DNA of 7,064 nucleotides. It comes from an uncultured Rhodocyclaceae bacterium (lineage in GTDB: Bacteria; Pseudomonadota; Gammaproteobacteria; Burkholderiales; Rhodocyclaceae). The notes beneath the pieces are model-generated. The model was not told the DNA's origin and did not search any database. It worked only from the letters and a program-made list of their open reading frames with translations. Positions 1 to 5,783 of this stretch are shown piece after piece. The DNA lies in assembly GCA_903930805.1 (NCBI GenBank), contig CAIYZZ010000171.1:1-7064 (forward strand), given 5' to 3'. Within the stretch, counting starts at the first letter, position 1. The number at the start of each line of letters is the position of its first letter. The translations under genes were made by a program, and so were the position numbers.

Positions 1-827
1 ACGGCTACCTGCGAGTTACCCAGTTTCAGGAAGAAACTGCGCCTGACGTGGTGCGTCACCTTGAAAAACTTTACAAGGCTGACGCTGACGCCAAGGGCAC
101 GGGATTGAAGGGGTTGGTGCTCGATCTGCGTAACGATCCGGGTGGTTTGCTGCATTCGGCCATCGGTGTGTCCGCTGCCTTCCTGCCAACCAATAGCGTC
201 GTCGTCACCACTGACGGCCGCGTCGAGGATGCCAAGCGCAAGTACATTGCCGCCAGCGAAGATTATCAGCGCAGCAATAGTCGCGAGGATTTCCTCAAGA
301 AGCTGCCCGAAGGGGTCCGCAGCGTACCGATGATCGTGCTGGTGAATGCCGGTTCGGCTTCGGCTTCAGAGATCGTCGCCGGCGCGCTGCAAGACCACAA
401 GCGTGCGGTCGTCATGGGCACGCAGACCTTTGGCAAAGGCTCGGTACAGACAGTGCTGCCGCTCTCGGCGAAGACCGCCATCAAACTCACCACGGCGCGT
501 TACTACACGCCCAGCGGTCGCTCGATCCAGGCCAAGGGCATTACGCCGGACATCATCGTCGAGGAAACTGCCAACGGCACCTCGCGTGAGCGTATGCGCG
601 AAGCCGATCTTGATCGTCACCTGATCAACGACAAGGATGGCAAGTCCGAGGAAAAGTCCGCACCGGCGAAAAAAGAGAAAACCGACAAGTCGGGCAAGGG
701 CGAGAAGCCGCAGGAGGGCGACAAGGATGATGGCCACACTGCCCCGATTGAACCGGCCTCCAAGAACGATTACCAACTGAATCAAGCCATGAATCTGCTC
801 AAGGCCTTGCAGGTGGTTAAAAAGTGA
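1..827 (+). CDS. ctpA: S41 family carboxy-terminal processing protease, 3' part (5' end outside window)
   Basis: This is the C-terminal 274 residues of a CtpA/Prc-type serine protease. The family works in the periplasm or at the inner membrane and trims or degrades proteins from their C-terminus with a Ser-Lys dyad. The frame is open from base 3 and begins with GYLRVTQFQEET, a conserved stretch lying after the PDZ domain, so the signal peptide, N-terminal region and PDZ domain are off the left edge. Next come LVLDLRNDPGGLL (about 114-155), then NAGSASASE with the predicted nucleophile Ser at 360-362, and TFGKG with the general-base Lys at 435-437. The 25-residue Ser-Lys spacing is that of the family. 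The protease core ends near GRSIQAKGITPDI (about 517-557). A Lys/Glu/Asp-rich low-complexity tail (about 640-735) and a short predicted helix follow. The GTG codons near 48 are internal. The stop overlaps the next gene's GTG. Confidence 0.93.
   Translation, partial: GYLRVTQFQEETAPDVVRHLEKLYKADADAKGTGLKGLVLDLRNDPGGLLHSAIGVSAAFLPTNSVVVTTDGRVEDAKRKYIAASEDYQRSNSREDFLKKLPEGVRSVPMIVLVNAGSASASEIVAGALQDHKRAVVMGTQTFGKGSVQTVLPLSAKTAIKLTTARYYTPSGRSIQAKGITPDIIVEETANGTSRERMREADLDRHLINDKDGKSEEKSAPAKKEKTDKSGKGEKPQEGDKDDGHTAPIEPASKNDYQLNQAMNLLKALQVVKK
811..816 (+). promoter_or_regulatory. Ribosome-binding site of the 154-aa gene, inside the end of ctpA
   Basis: AGGTGG lies 7 nt before the GTG at 824. It supports that start over later in-frame codons and indicates translation coupled to ctpA, since the start and the ctpA stop share the GTGA overlap. 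Confidence 0.5.
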
Positions 828-1288
828 ATCCAGAGCGCGCCCGCCTGTTGCGCGACCAGGAGCGCGGCCTGCATCGGCCGCACCCCTTGGCGCCTCAGGC
901 AGGCACGCGCAAGCACCGCGAGATTCGTTTCTGCAAGCTAAAACACTGGCAAGTCGAGGAGGCATTCGCTGTCCTTGTTGTCCTGCCCAAGCTCGAAGTA
1001 GCACCGGGCATGCTTGCCAATGGCATTTCAGTCTGGTACGAAATTACCGATCACAGCATGGAAGCCCTGGAGAAAATGCTGGCCGATCGTGGCTTTCATC
1101 TCGAAAACACACTCTATTGCAAACTGATTCGTGCCCTCGTCTATTTCACCGAGGAAACCCAACTGCGCAACATGGGCCAGCCTGAGCGTCTGATCAAGAA
1201 GTCGCACGATGTCTATTCGAAAGTCTGGGAGCACCATCCCCACGGCGATCACGACGACACCCCGCCCGAACTGCGCCAAGACAAGTAA
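824..1288 (+). CDS. Uncharacterised 154-aa protein between ctpA and moeB
   Basis: I do not recognise a named family. The start is GTG, overlapping the ctpA stop as GTGA, with AGGTGG 7 nt upstream. Residues 1-42 are Arg/Lys/His-rich with no signal peptide or membrane segment. The core (about 43-118) alternates predicted beta strands (FAVLVVLPKLEV, NGISVWYEI) with an amphipathic helix (SMEALEKMLADRG), followed by a strand or helix pair rich in aromatic residues. This order would suit a small alpha/beta, perhaps ferredoxin-like, domain, but that is a guess. The C-terminus (137-145, HHPHGDHDD) is rich in His and Asp and could bind a metal. Single cysteines at 37 and 99 form no CxxC motif. The frame is intact and codon use resembles its neighbours, so it is probably a real cytoplasmic protein co-transcribed with ctpA and moeB. 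The true start could be later if the basic N-terminus is not conserved. Confidence 0.75.
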   Translation: MNPERARLLRDQERGLHRPHPLAPQAGTRKHREIRFCKLKHWQVEEAFAVLVVLPKLEVAPGMLANGISVWYEITDHSMEALEKMLADRGFHLENTLYCKLIRALVYFTEETQLRNMGQPERLIKKSHDVYSKVWEHHPHGDHDDTPPELRQDK

Positions 1289-1296
1289 GTTGCCAC

Positions 1297-2094
1297 GTGA
1301 ACGACCAGGAATTGTTGCGTTATAGCCGCCACATCCTGCTGCCGCAGATCGGCATCGAAGGTCAGGAAAGGTTGTGTGCCGCACGTGCGCTGATCCTGGG
1401 TGCCGGTGGCCTGGGTTCCCCCGCCGCTCTCTATCTTGCCTCGGCCGGCATCGGCACGCTGGTGTTGGCCGACGGCGATACGGTTGACCTGACCAACTTG
1501 CAGCGGCAGATTCTTCACCGCACCGATGCCGTGGGTCGTCCCAAGGTTGAATCCGGCGCGGCTACGCTCCTGACCATCAACCCGGAATGTCATGTTGTCC
1601 CGTTACAGGAAAGACTGGCCGGTGACCGGCTCGACGCAGAGGTTGCCGCTGCCGATGTGGTACTCGATTGCTCCGATAACTTTGCTACCCGCCATGCCGT
1701 CAATCGCGCCTGTGTGAAACACGGCAAGCCTCTGGTTTCCGGTGCGGCCATTCGTTTCGATGGTCAGGTGGCCGTGTTCGACACGCGCCGTGATGATGCC
1801 CCCTGCTATCACTGCCTGTTTCCTGAAGCCGAGGATGTCGAAGAAGTCCGTTGCGCCACGATGGGGGTCTTTGCCCCGCTCACCGGCATCATCGGCTCAA
1901 TGCAGGCCGCCGAAGCGCTGAAACTCCTGATCGGCTGCGGCGAACCGCTCGCGGGCCGCCTGCTGTTGCTCGACGGCCTGGCAATGGAATGGCGCAGCAT
2001 TGCGGTGCCGCGTGATCCGGGCTGTCCGGTCTGCTCTGGCCACCGAGTCCGGGATTGCGTTCAAACGAGATCGCTGCGGGACGGCGCAGCTTAG
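1297..2094 (+). CDS. moeB: MoeB/ThiF-family adenylyltransferase (molybdopterin-synthase sulfurylation, E1-like)
   Basis: At 265 aa this aligns by eye over its full length with E. coli MoeB (about 249 aa). MoeB adenylates the C-terminal Gly-Gly of the sulfur carrier MoaD using ATP, preparing it for sulfur loading in molybdopterin synthesis; the close relative ThiF does the same to ThiS for thiamine. Visible motifs are the N-terminal [13 protein letters not shown], the nucleotide-binding GAGGLG (35-40), NLQRQ with Arg70, PKVES with Lys83, and DCSDN with Asp127. The zinc site is two CxxC pairs, C170/C173 and C243/C246. Cys186 sits where ThiF carries its conserved cysteine. There is no C-terminal rhodanese domain, so a separate sulfurtransferase is needed. 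No moaD or thiS is in the window, so MoeB versus ThiF is a family-level choice. The start is GTG, 8 nt after the previous stop, with only a weak ribosome-binding site, suggesting operon translation. Confidence 0.9.
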   Translation: MNDQELLRYSRHILLPQIGIEGQERLCAARALILGAGGLGSPAALYLASAGIGTLVLADGDTVDLTNLQRQILHRTDAVGRPKVESGAATLLTINPECHVVPLQERLAGDRLDAEVAAADVVLDCSDNFATRHAVNRACVKHGKPLVSGAAIRFDGQVAVFDTRRDDAPCYHCLFPEAEDVEEVRCATMGVFAPLTGIIGSMQAAEALKLLIGCGEPLAGRLLLLDGLAMEWRSIAVPRDPGCPVCSGHRVRDCVQTRSLRDGAA

Positions 2095-2435
2095 AGAATC
2101 TCCAGCAGCTCCACCTCGAATACCAGCGTGGCATTGGGCGGGATCACGCCGCCCGCGCCGCGAGCACCGTAGCCGAGCTCCGGCGGAATCGTCAGCTTGC
2201 GCGCGCCGCCGACTTTCATCCCTTGCACGCCCTCATCCCAGCCGGCGATGACGCGGCGGCCACCGAGCGGAAAATCGAAGGGATCGTTGCGGTCTTTGCT
2301 CGAGTCGAATTTCTTGCCGTCAGTGAGCCAGCCGGTGTAATGCACCGACACGGTCTGGCCGGCGGCGGCGGTGTCGCCCGTGCCTTCGACGAGTTCTTCG
2401 ATCACGAGGCCGCTTGCAGTGGTGGTGGTTGACAT
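2091..2435 (-). CDS. FKBP-type peptidyl-prolyl cis-trans isomerase (small, cytoplasmic)
   Basis: This is a single-domain FKBP of 114 aa, close to the usual 107-115 aa of the stand-alone form. It catalyses cis-trans isomerisation of peptide bonds before proline and acts as a folding helper. It lacks a signal peptide and the dimerisation domain of FkpA/Mip proteins, so it should be cytoplasmic. The active-site residues known from human FKBP12 are present: Tyr33, Phe43-Asp44, Phe53, Val62-Ile63, Trp66, Tyr89 and Phe106, within [34 protein letters not shown] and LVFEVELL. The frame is open 20 codons further upstream, but GGAG at 2442-2445 lies 6 nt before the ATG at 2435 (3 nt before a second ATG at 2438), so the start is placed here. 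It is the last gene of the minus-strand run, and its TAA interlocks with the moeB TAG. Confidence 0.95.
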   Translation of the reverse strand: MSTTTTASGLVIEELVEGTGDTAAAGQTVSVHYTGWLTDGKKFDSSKDRNDPFDFPLGGRRVIAGWDEGVQGMKVGGARKLTIPPELGYGARGAGGVIPPNATLVFEVELLEIL

Positions 2436-2441
2436 CATTTT

Positions 2442-2445
2442 CTCC
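2442..2445 (-). promoter_or_regulatory. Ribosome-binding site that sets the FKBP start
   Basis: Read on the minus strand, CTGGAG followed by AAA precedes two consecutive ATG codons. The GGAG core is 6 nt from the second ATG (2435) and 3 nt from the first (2438). This favours the second and excludes the longer upstream reading. Confidence 0.6.
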
Positions 2446-2457
2446 AGGTAAAAATAA

Positions 2458-2841
2458 TCAAAACAGTTTGCGGTGACGGATGCGCGCCGGTGCATGGGTG
2501 ATCAGCACCGACAGGATCAGCACGCTCCAGAACAGAGCCTGGCTCATGCCATAAGCGAACACCACTACATACAGCGCCAACACCTTGACGAGCATCGCCA
2601 GGCCATTGGCCTGCCGCAGGTAGGCGGGATCGCTCCAGCGATCGAGCACCATGATGGCGCTGCCGCTGGCAATGAGCAGGAAGGCAAAGCCGCTGGAGGT
2701 GACACCAGCGCCGTTACCCAGCAATGCGGCGCCGACACCCACCAGACTGGCGATGTGCAGCGCGCGCAGCAGGCTGATGACCAGCCGCCGGCCGGCAAAA
2801 TCGCGGCGGGTGACGGGCGCTGGCGCGTCCATGTTTGTCAT
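2458..2841 (-). CDS. Small inner-membrane protein, about four transmembrane segments, function unknown
   Basis: At 127 aa this has hydrophobic stretches at about 20-42, 50-66, 81-98 and 100-115. A polar, positively charged N-terminus (TRRDFAGRR) and a basic C-terminus ([10 protein letters not shown]) suggest both ends face the cytoplasm. The first helix carries [18 protein letters not shown], and a short polar loop, [11 protein letters not shown] (67-77), joins helices two and three. The RALHI pattern faintly recalls membrane proteins of the CopD or haem-handling type, but there is no convincing metal- or haem-ligand set, so no function is assigned. The ATG overlaps the ribD stop as ATGA, the mark of translational coupling; a second ATG three codons on (2832) is also possible. 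The stop is 22 nt before the FKBP start, so ribD, this gene and the FKBP gene are probably one transcript. Confidence 0.8.
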   Translation of the reverse strand: MTNMDAPAPVTRRDFAGRRLVISLLRALHIASLVGVGAALLGNGAGVTSSGFAFLLIASGSAIMVLDRWSDPAYLRQANGLAMLVKVLALYVVVFAYGMSQALFWSVLILSVLITHAPARIRHRKLF

Positions 2842-3956
2842 GTGAACCGGGCCAGGATGCGTTGGTCCACACCGACCATGCGGCGATCGGTGATAGTCAG
2901 GCGGCGCGCGCCGGCCAGTTCGACGAGTTCCGGCAGGTCGGCCATGCCGCGCGCCTTGTCGCCCAGCAGAACCGGTGCCTGGTAGATCAGCAATTCATCG
3001 ACCAGACCGCTCCTGAGCAGCGAACCATTCAGTTTCGTGCCGGCTTCGACCAGCACTTCATTGATGCCGCGACTGCCGAGTTCCATCAGCATGGCGGCGA
3101 GATCGACCTTGCCGTCAGCGTTCGGCAGCACCACGACTTCGGTGCCACGTACAGCGAGATCGGTCATTTTCCCGGTAACGTGACTGGCGGCAAAAATCAG
3201 GGCGCCGCCTTCCAGCAGTCGGGCATCCAGCGGTATTTCGAGCCGGCTATCGATGACGACCGGTCGCGGCTGGCACGAGGTTTTAACCTCACGCACGTTG
3301 AGTCGGGGGTTGTCGTCCCGCACTGTGCCGAAACCGGTCAGCACTGCACAGGAACGCGCGCGCCAGGCATGCGCATCGCGGCGGGCATCCGGGCCGGTGA
3401 TCCATTGCGACACGCCGTTGTTCAGTGCCGTCTTGCCGTCGAGGCTCATGGCAACTTTCAATCGCAGCCAGGGCCGACCGCGCGTCATGCGCGAGACAAA
3501 GCCGATGTTGAGTTCGCGTGCCTCGGTTTCCATCAAGCCGTTCTCGACCGCGATACCTGCAGCCGTCAGCCGCGCCAGCCCTTGCCCGGCGACGAGAGGG
3601 TTTGGATCCTGCATCGCCACGACGACGCGCGTTACGCCGGCCTTGATCAGACTATCCGCGCAAGGGGGGGTGCGGCCGTGGTGGCTGCAGGGCTCAAGGG
3701 TGACGTAGGCGGTGGCACCTTGCGTAGAGGTAACGGCGAGTCCGCCTTGTGCCGTCCCGCCAGCGCCGACTTTTGCCAAGGCATTGATCTCGGCATGCGG
3801 CTGGCCGGCCTTTTCGTGCCAACCTTCACCGATTACCGCACCGTCCTTCACCAGGACGCAACCGACGCGCGGATTGGGGGTGGTGGTGTAAAGACCGTGC
3901 GCCGCCAGTTGCAGCGCCCGGTTCATGAAGGTGTGATCGGCGGCGCTGAAGCTCAT
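2838..3956 (-). CDS. ribD: Bifunctional riboflavin biosynthesis protein RibD (deaminase/reductase)
   Basis: At 372 aa this carries out two successive cytoplasmic steps of riboflavin synthesis: deamination of the pyrimidine intermediate formed from GTP, then NADPH-dependent reduction of its ribosyl side chain. The N-terminal deaminase domain (about 1-150) shows TPNPRVGCVLV, the zinc/catalytic motif H54-A-E56 and the zinc ligands C90 and C99 in PCSHHGRTPPC. The C-terminal reductase domain (about 160-372) shows RPWLRLKVAMSLDGKTA, WITGPDAR, TGFGTVRDDNPRL and EVLVEAGTKLNGSLL. The H54-C90 distance is about 11 residues longer than in E. coli RibD as I recall it (H50-C75), because of an extra Gly/Ala/Thr-rich loop near 64-77. 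The ATG at 3956 fits family N-termini of the type SAADHTFMNRAL. A GGGAGGGG ribosome-binding site lies about 13 nt upstream inside a potential hairpin. The stop overlaps the next gene as ATGA. Confidence 0.95.
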   Translation of the reverse strand: MSFSAADHTFMNRALQLAAHGLYTTTPNPRVGCVLVKDGAVIGEGWHEKAGQPHAEINALAKVGAGGTAQGGLAVTSTQGATAYVTLEPCSHHGRTPPCADSLIKAGVTRVVVAMQDPNPLVAGQGLARLTAAGIAVENGLMETEARELNIGFVSRMTRGRPWLRLKVAMSLDGKTALNNGVSQWITGPDARRDAHAWRARSCAVLTGFGTVRDDNPRLNVREVKTSCQPRPVVIDSRLEIPLDARLLEGGALIFAASHVTGKMTDLAVRGTEVVVLPNADGKVDLAAMLMELGSRGINEVLVEAGTKLNGSLLRSGLVDELLIYQAPVLLGDKARGMADLPELVELAGARRLTITDRRMVGVDQRILARFT

Positions 3957-4006
3957 GCCGGCAGTCGCCCCTCCCGCGCGGGCGGGGCCGAGGGAGAACG
4001 GGTCAT
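3953..4006 (-). CDS. Possible 17-codon bridging ORF between nrdR and ribD
   Basis: An ATG at 4006-4004 overlaps the nrdR TGA as ATGA. It opens a 17-codon frame ([17 protein letters not shown]) whose TGA at 3955-3953 overlaps the ribD ATG as ATGA. The frame therefore links the two genes with the same four-base overlap at both ends and runs through the GC-rich hairpin that covers the ribD ribosome-binding site. If translated by reinitiation, it would couple nrdR translation to ribD and open that hairpin. There is no ribosome-binding site of its own, the peptide looks like no known family, and a 17-codon frame can occur by chance in GC-rich DNA. It is more plausible as a coupling device than as a functional peptide. 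Confidence 0.22.
   Translation of the reverse strand: MTRSPSAPPAREGRLPA
3967..3988 (-). promoter_or_regulatory. GC-rich hairpin covering the ribD ribosome-binding site
   Basis: On the minus strand GCCCC-G-CCCGC is followed directly by GCGGG-A-GGGGC. This is an 11-nt arm pair with one G/A mismatch and a centre that would open as a small GCGC loop. The right arm contains GGGAGGGG, the only good ribosome-binding site before the ribD ATG at 3956. Folding would hide it, so ribD translation may depend on ribosomes arriving from upstream. It could instead be a degenerate intergenic REP-like repeat, since GC hairpins followed by an AGGGAG-type tail are common in proteobacteria. Confidence 0.4.
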
Positions 4007-4479
4007 GTTGTGCGGGAACGCGATACGCGAGGTTTTTTTACCTCGCGTATCGCGTCGGAAAACTCATCGATGTCGGCGAAGTTGCGATAGACCGAGGCGA
4101 AGCGGATGTAAGCGACCTTGTCGAGCTTTTTCAGTTCACGCATCACCAGTTCGCCGATGCGATCCGAGGCCACTTCGCGTTCGGCCAACTGCACCAGTTT
4201 GTCCTCGATGCGGTCGAGCGCACTCGCGACGCCCTCGGTGGTGACGGGGCGCTTTCTGAGCGCCAGCATCATGCTCGACTTGAGTTTGTCGCGATCGTAA
4301 TCGACGCGGCTGCCGTTCTTCTTCACCACCAGCGGCAGCTGCAATTCCACGCGCTCATAGGTGGTGAAGCGTTTGTCGCAGGCGAGACAGCGCCGCCGCC
4401 GGCGTACCGTGTCGCCTTCCTCGTTTTCACGGGTATCGACGACCTGGGTGTTGTCCTCTGTGCAATAAGGACATCTCAT
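4003..4479 (-). CDS. nrdR: Transcriptional repressor NrdR of ribonucleotide reductase genes
   Basis: At 158 aa this matches NrdR (E. coli about 149 aa). NrdR binds NrdR boxes at ribonucleotide reductase promoters and represses them when its ATP-cone senses dATP/ATP status. The N-terminal zinc ribbon has ligands C3/C6 (RCPYC) and C31/C34 (CLAC), with the DNA-binding RRRRR stretch just before and [10 protein letters not shown] after. The ATP-cone domain spans about 49-139 and includes [26 protein letters not shown] and [18 protein letters not shown]. The last 15 or so residues, after [10 protein letters not shown], are a basic tail ([11 protein letters not shown]) encoded by the loop and second arm of a perfect inverted repeat. 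The ATG follows the glyA stop by 3 nt, so translation is probably coupled to glyA. No NrdR box is evident here, as expected, since its targets lie elsewhere. Confidence 0.97.
   Translation of the reverse strand: MRCPYCTEDNTQVVDTRENEEGDTVRRRRRCLACDKRFTTYERVELQLPLVVKKNGSRVDYDRDKLKSSMMLALRKRPVTTEGVASALDRIEDKLVQLAEREVASDRIGELVMRELKKLDKVAYIRFASVYRNFADIDEFSDAIREVKKPRVSRSRTT
4018..4055. repeat. Perfect 16-bp inverted repeat with a 6-nt A/T loop inside the nrdR 3' end
   Basis: The left arm ACGCGATACGCGAGGT (4018-4033) and right arm ACCTCGCGTATCGCGT (4040-4055) are exact reverse complements separated by six T (4034-4039). In nrdR mRNA this gives a 16-bp stem with an all-A loop. It lies within codons for residues [13 protein letters not shown]. 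No U-run follows the stem on either strand, so it is not a standard intrinsic terminator. It may act as an RNA-stability or processing hairpin, an attenuator between nrdR and ribD, or a protein-binding palindrome. Confidence 0.85.
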
Positions 4480-4482
4480 GCA

Positions 4483-5730
4483 TCAGGCACCATAGACCGG
4501 GAACTGCTTGCACAGGGCGGCCACCTGCTCACGCACCTTGGCAAGCACGGCCTCGTCGGCGGGTGCATCAAGCACGTCGGCAATCAGGTTGGCGACCGTC
4601 TCGGCCTCGATTTCCCGGAAACCGCGCGTGGTCATTGCCGGTGTGCCGATGCGCACGCCGCTGGTGACGAAGGGTTTTTGCGGGTCGTTGGGGATGGCGT
4701 TCTTGTTGACCGTGATGTGGGCCTTGCCGAGCGCGGCTTCGGCGTCTTTGCCGGTGATGTTCTTGGCTTGCAGATCGACGAGGAATACATGGCTCTCGGT
4801 ACGGCCGGAAACGATGCGCAAGCCACGGCTCTTCAGTACCTTGCACATGACTTGGGCGTTTTCGATCACCTGTTCCTGGTAGAGCTTGAATTCGGGGCTC
4901 ATCGCCTCCTTGAGGGCGACGGCCTTGGCGGCGATCACATGCATCAGCGGGCCGCCCTGCAGGCCGGGGAAGATGGCGGAGTTGATCGCCTTCTCGTGGG
5001 CTGCCTTCATCAGGATCAGGCCGCCGCGCGGGCCGCGCAGGGTCTTGTGCGTGGTGGTGGTGACGACGTCGGCGTACGGCACCGGGTTCGGGTAAAAGCC
5101 CGCAGCGATGAGGCCGGCGTAGTGGGCCATATCGACCATGAGAATCGCGCCGACGTCCTTGGCGATTTTGGCGAAGCACTCGAAATCGATGTGCAGCGCG
5201 TAGGCCGAGGCACCAGCGATGATCAGCTTGGGCCTGTGTTGGCGGGCGAGGCGCTCGACTTCCTTGTAATCGATGGCCTCGTTTTCATCGAGGCCGTAGG
5301 GCACGACGTTGAACCACTTGCCGGACATGTTGAGCGCCATGCCGTGCGTCAGATGGCCGCCGGCGGCGAGGTTCATGCCGAGAATGGTGTCGCCGGGCTT
5401 GAGGAAGGCCAGGAACACGGCCTGGTTGGCCTGCGAGCCTGAGTTCGCCTGCACGTTGGCGGCCTCGGCACCAAAGAGTTTTTTGGCGCGGTCGATGGCG
5501 AGTTGCTCGGCGACATCGACATGTTCGCAGCCACCGTAATAGCGCTTGCCCGGATAGCCCTCGGCGTACTTGTTGGTGAGCTGCGAGCCCTGAGCCTCCA
5601 TCACCGGCCACGAAACGTAGTTCTCCGAGGCGATCAGCTCGATGTGATCCTCCTGGCGACGGTTTTCGGCGGTAATGGCGGCAAACAGTTCCGGGTCGGT
5701 CTTGGCGAGGGTATTTTGCTTTGAAAACAT
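4483..5730 (-). CDS. glyA: Serine hydroxymethyltransferase
   Basis: At 415 aa (E. coli GlyA 417 aa) this is a complete cytoplasmic, PLP-dependent enzyme that converts serine and tetrahydrofolate to glycine and 5,10-methylenetetrahydrofolate, the main source of one-carbon units for thymidylate, purines and methionine. Visible motifs are [10 protein letters not shown] (31-40), [15 protein letters not shown] (53-67), [12 protein letters not shown] (95-106), the PLP-ring region [13 protein letters not shown] with Asp200 and His203, and [15 protein letters not shown] with the PLP-binding Lys229. The C-terminal folate-binding region includes [13 protein letters not shown]. The ATG at 5730 fits the family N-terminus [15 protein letters not shown], although only a weak purine stretch (ACGGGA) precedes it. 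It heads the minus-strand cluster glyA-nrdR-ribD, with nrdR starting 3 nt after its stop. The 53-nt gap upstream carries a possible -10 box. Confidence 0.98.
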   Translation of the reverse strand: MFSKQNTLAKTDPELFAAITAENRRQEDHIELIASENYVSWPVMEAQGSQLTNKYAEGYPGKRYYGGCEHVDVAEQLAIDRAKKLFGAEAANVQANSGSQANQAVFLAFLKPGDTILGMNLAAGGHLTHGMALNMSGKWFNVVPYGLDENEAIDYKEVERLARQHRPKLIIAGASAYALHIDFECFAKIAKDVGAILMVDMAHYAGLIAAGFYPNPVPYADVVTTTTHKTLRGPRGGLILMKAAHEKAINSAIFPGLQGGPLMHVIAAKAVALKEAMSPEFKLYQEQVIENAQVMCKVLKSRGLRIVSGRTESHVFLVDLQAKNITGKDAEAALGKAHITVNKNAIPNDPQKPFVTSGVRIGTPAMTTRGFREIEAETVANLIADVLDAPADEAVLAKVREQVAALCKQFPVYGA

Positions 5731-5763
5731 GGCGTTGTCCCGTTGAAGGTGGGGAAAACGGTA

Positions 5764-5769
5764 ATTCTA
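5764..5769 (-). promoter_or_regulatory. Possible -10 box of a glyA promoter
   Basis: TAGAAT on the minus strand differs from TATAAT by one base and lies 33 nt before the glyA ATG, in the gap after the phosphatase gene. Seventeen bases further upstream is only GAGCTT, a poor -35 box. No THF-riboswitch-like structure or operator is apparent. The assignment rests on position and one hexamer only. Confidence 0.25.
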
Positions 5770-5783
5770 GCAGCCTGCTTGCT

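Noticed and set aside
48..53. GTG codons at 48 or 51 as the start of the protease gene
   Set aside because: The frame is open to the window edge and the residues before them (GYLRVTQFQEET) are conserved family sequence, so the gene begins outside the window.
366..1004. Long minus-strand open frame (212 codons) opposite ctpA and the 154-aa gene
   Set aside because: Shadow frame of GC-rich coding DNA; it crosses two well-supported plus-strand genes and its translation shows no recognisable domain.
2136..2154. GGGCGG/CCGCCC hairpin just past moeB as a terminator
   Set aside because: It is a 6-bp stem with a 7-nt loop, lies inside the FKBP coding sequence and has no T-run; it is expected by chance in GC-rich coding DNA.
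2436..2495. Upstream extension of the FKBP protein by 20 residues to the GTG-type start at 2495
   Set aside because: It would overlap the membrane-protein gene's 3' end, encodes non-family sequence, and the GGAG site is correctly spaced only for the ATG at 2435.
4018..4055. Intrinsic (Rho-independent) terminator at the end of nrdR
   Set aside because: The stem is strong, but the A/T run is in the loop, not after the stem. Downstream bases on both strands are mixed (TCCCGCAC on minus, CGGAAAAC on plus), and the stem lies within coding sequence.
2835..5442. Two very long plus-strand open frames (469 and 495 codons) opposite ribD, nrdR and glyA
   Set aside because: These are antisense shadows of conserved minus-strand enzymes. 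Their translations are His/Gly/Asp-rich without domain motifs, while the opposite strand encodes full catalytic motifs.
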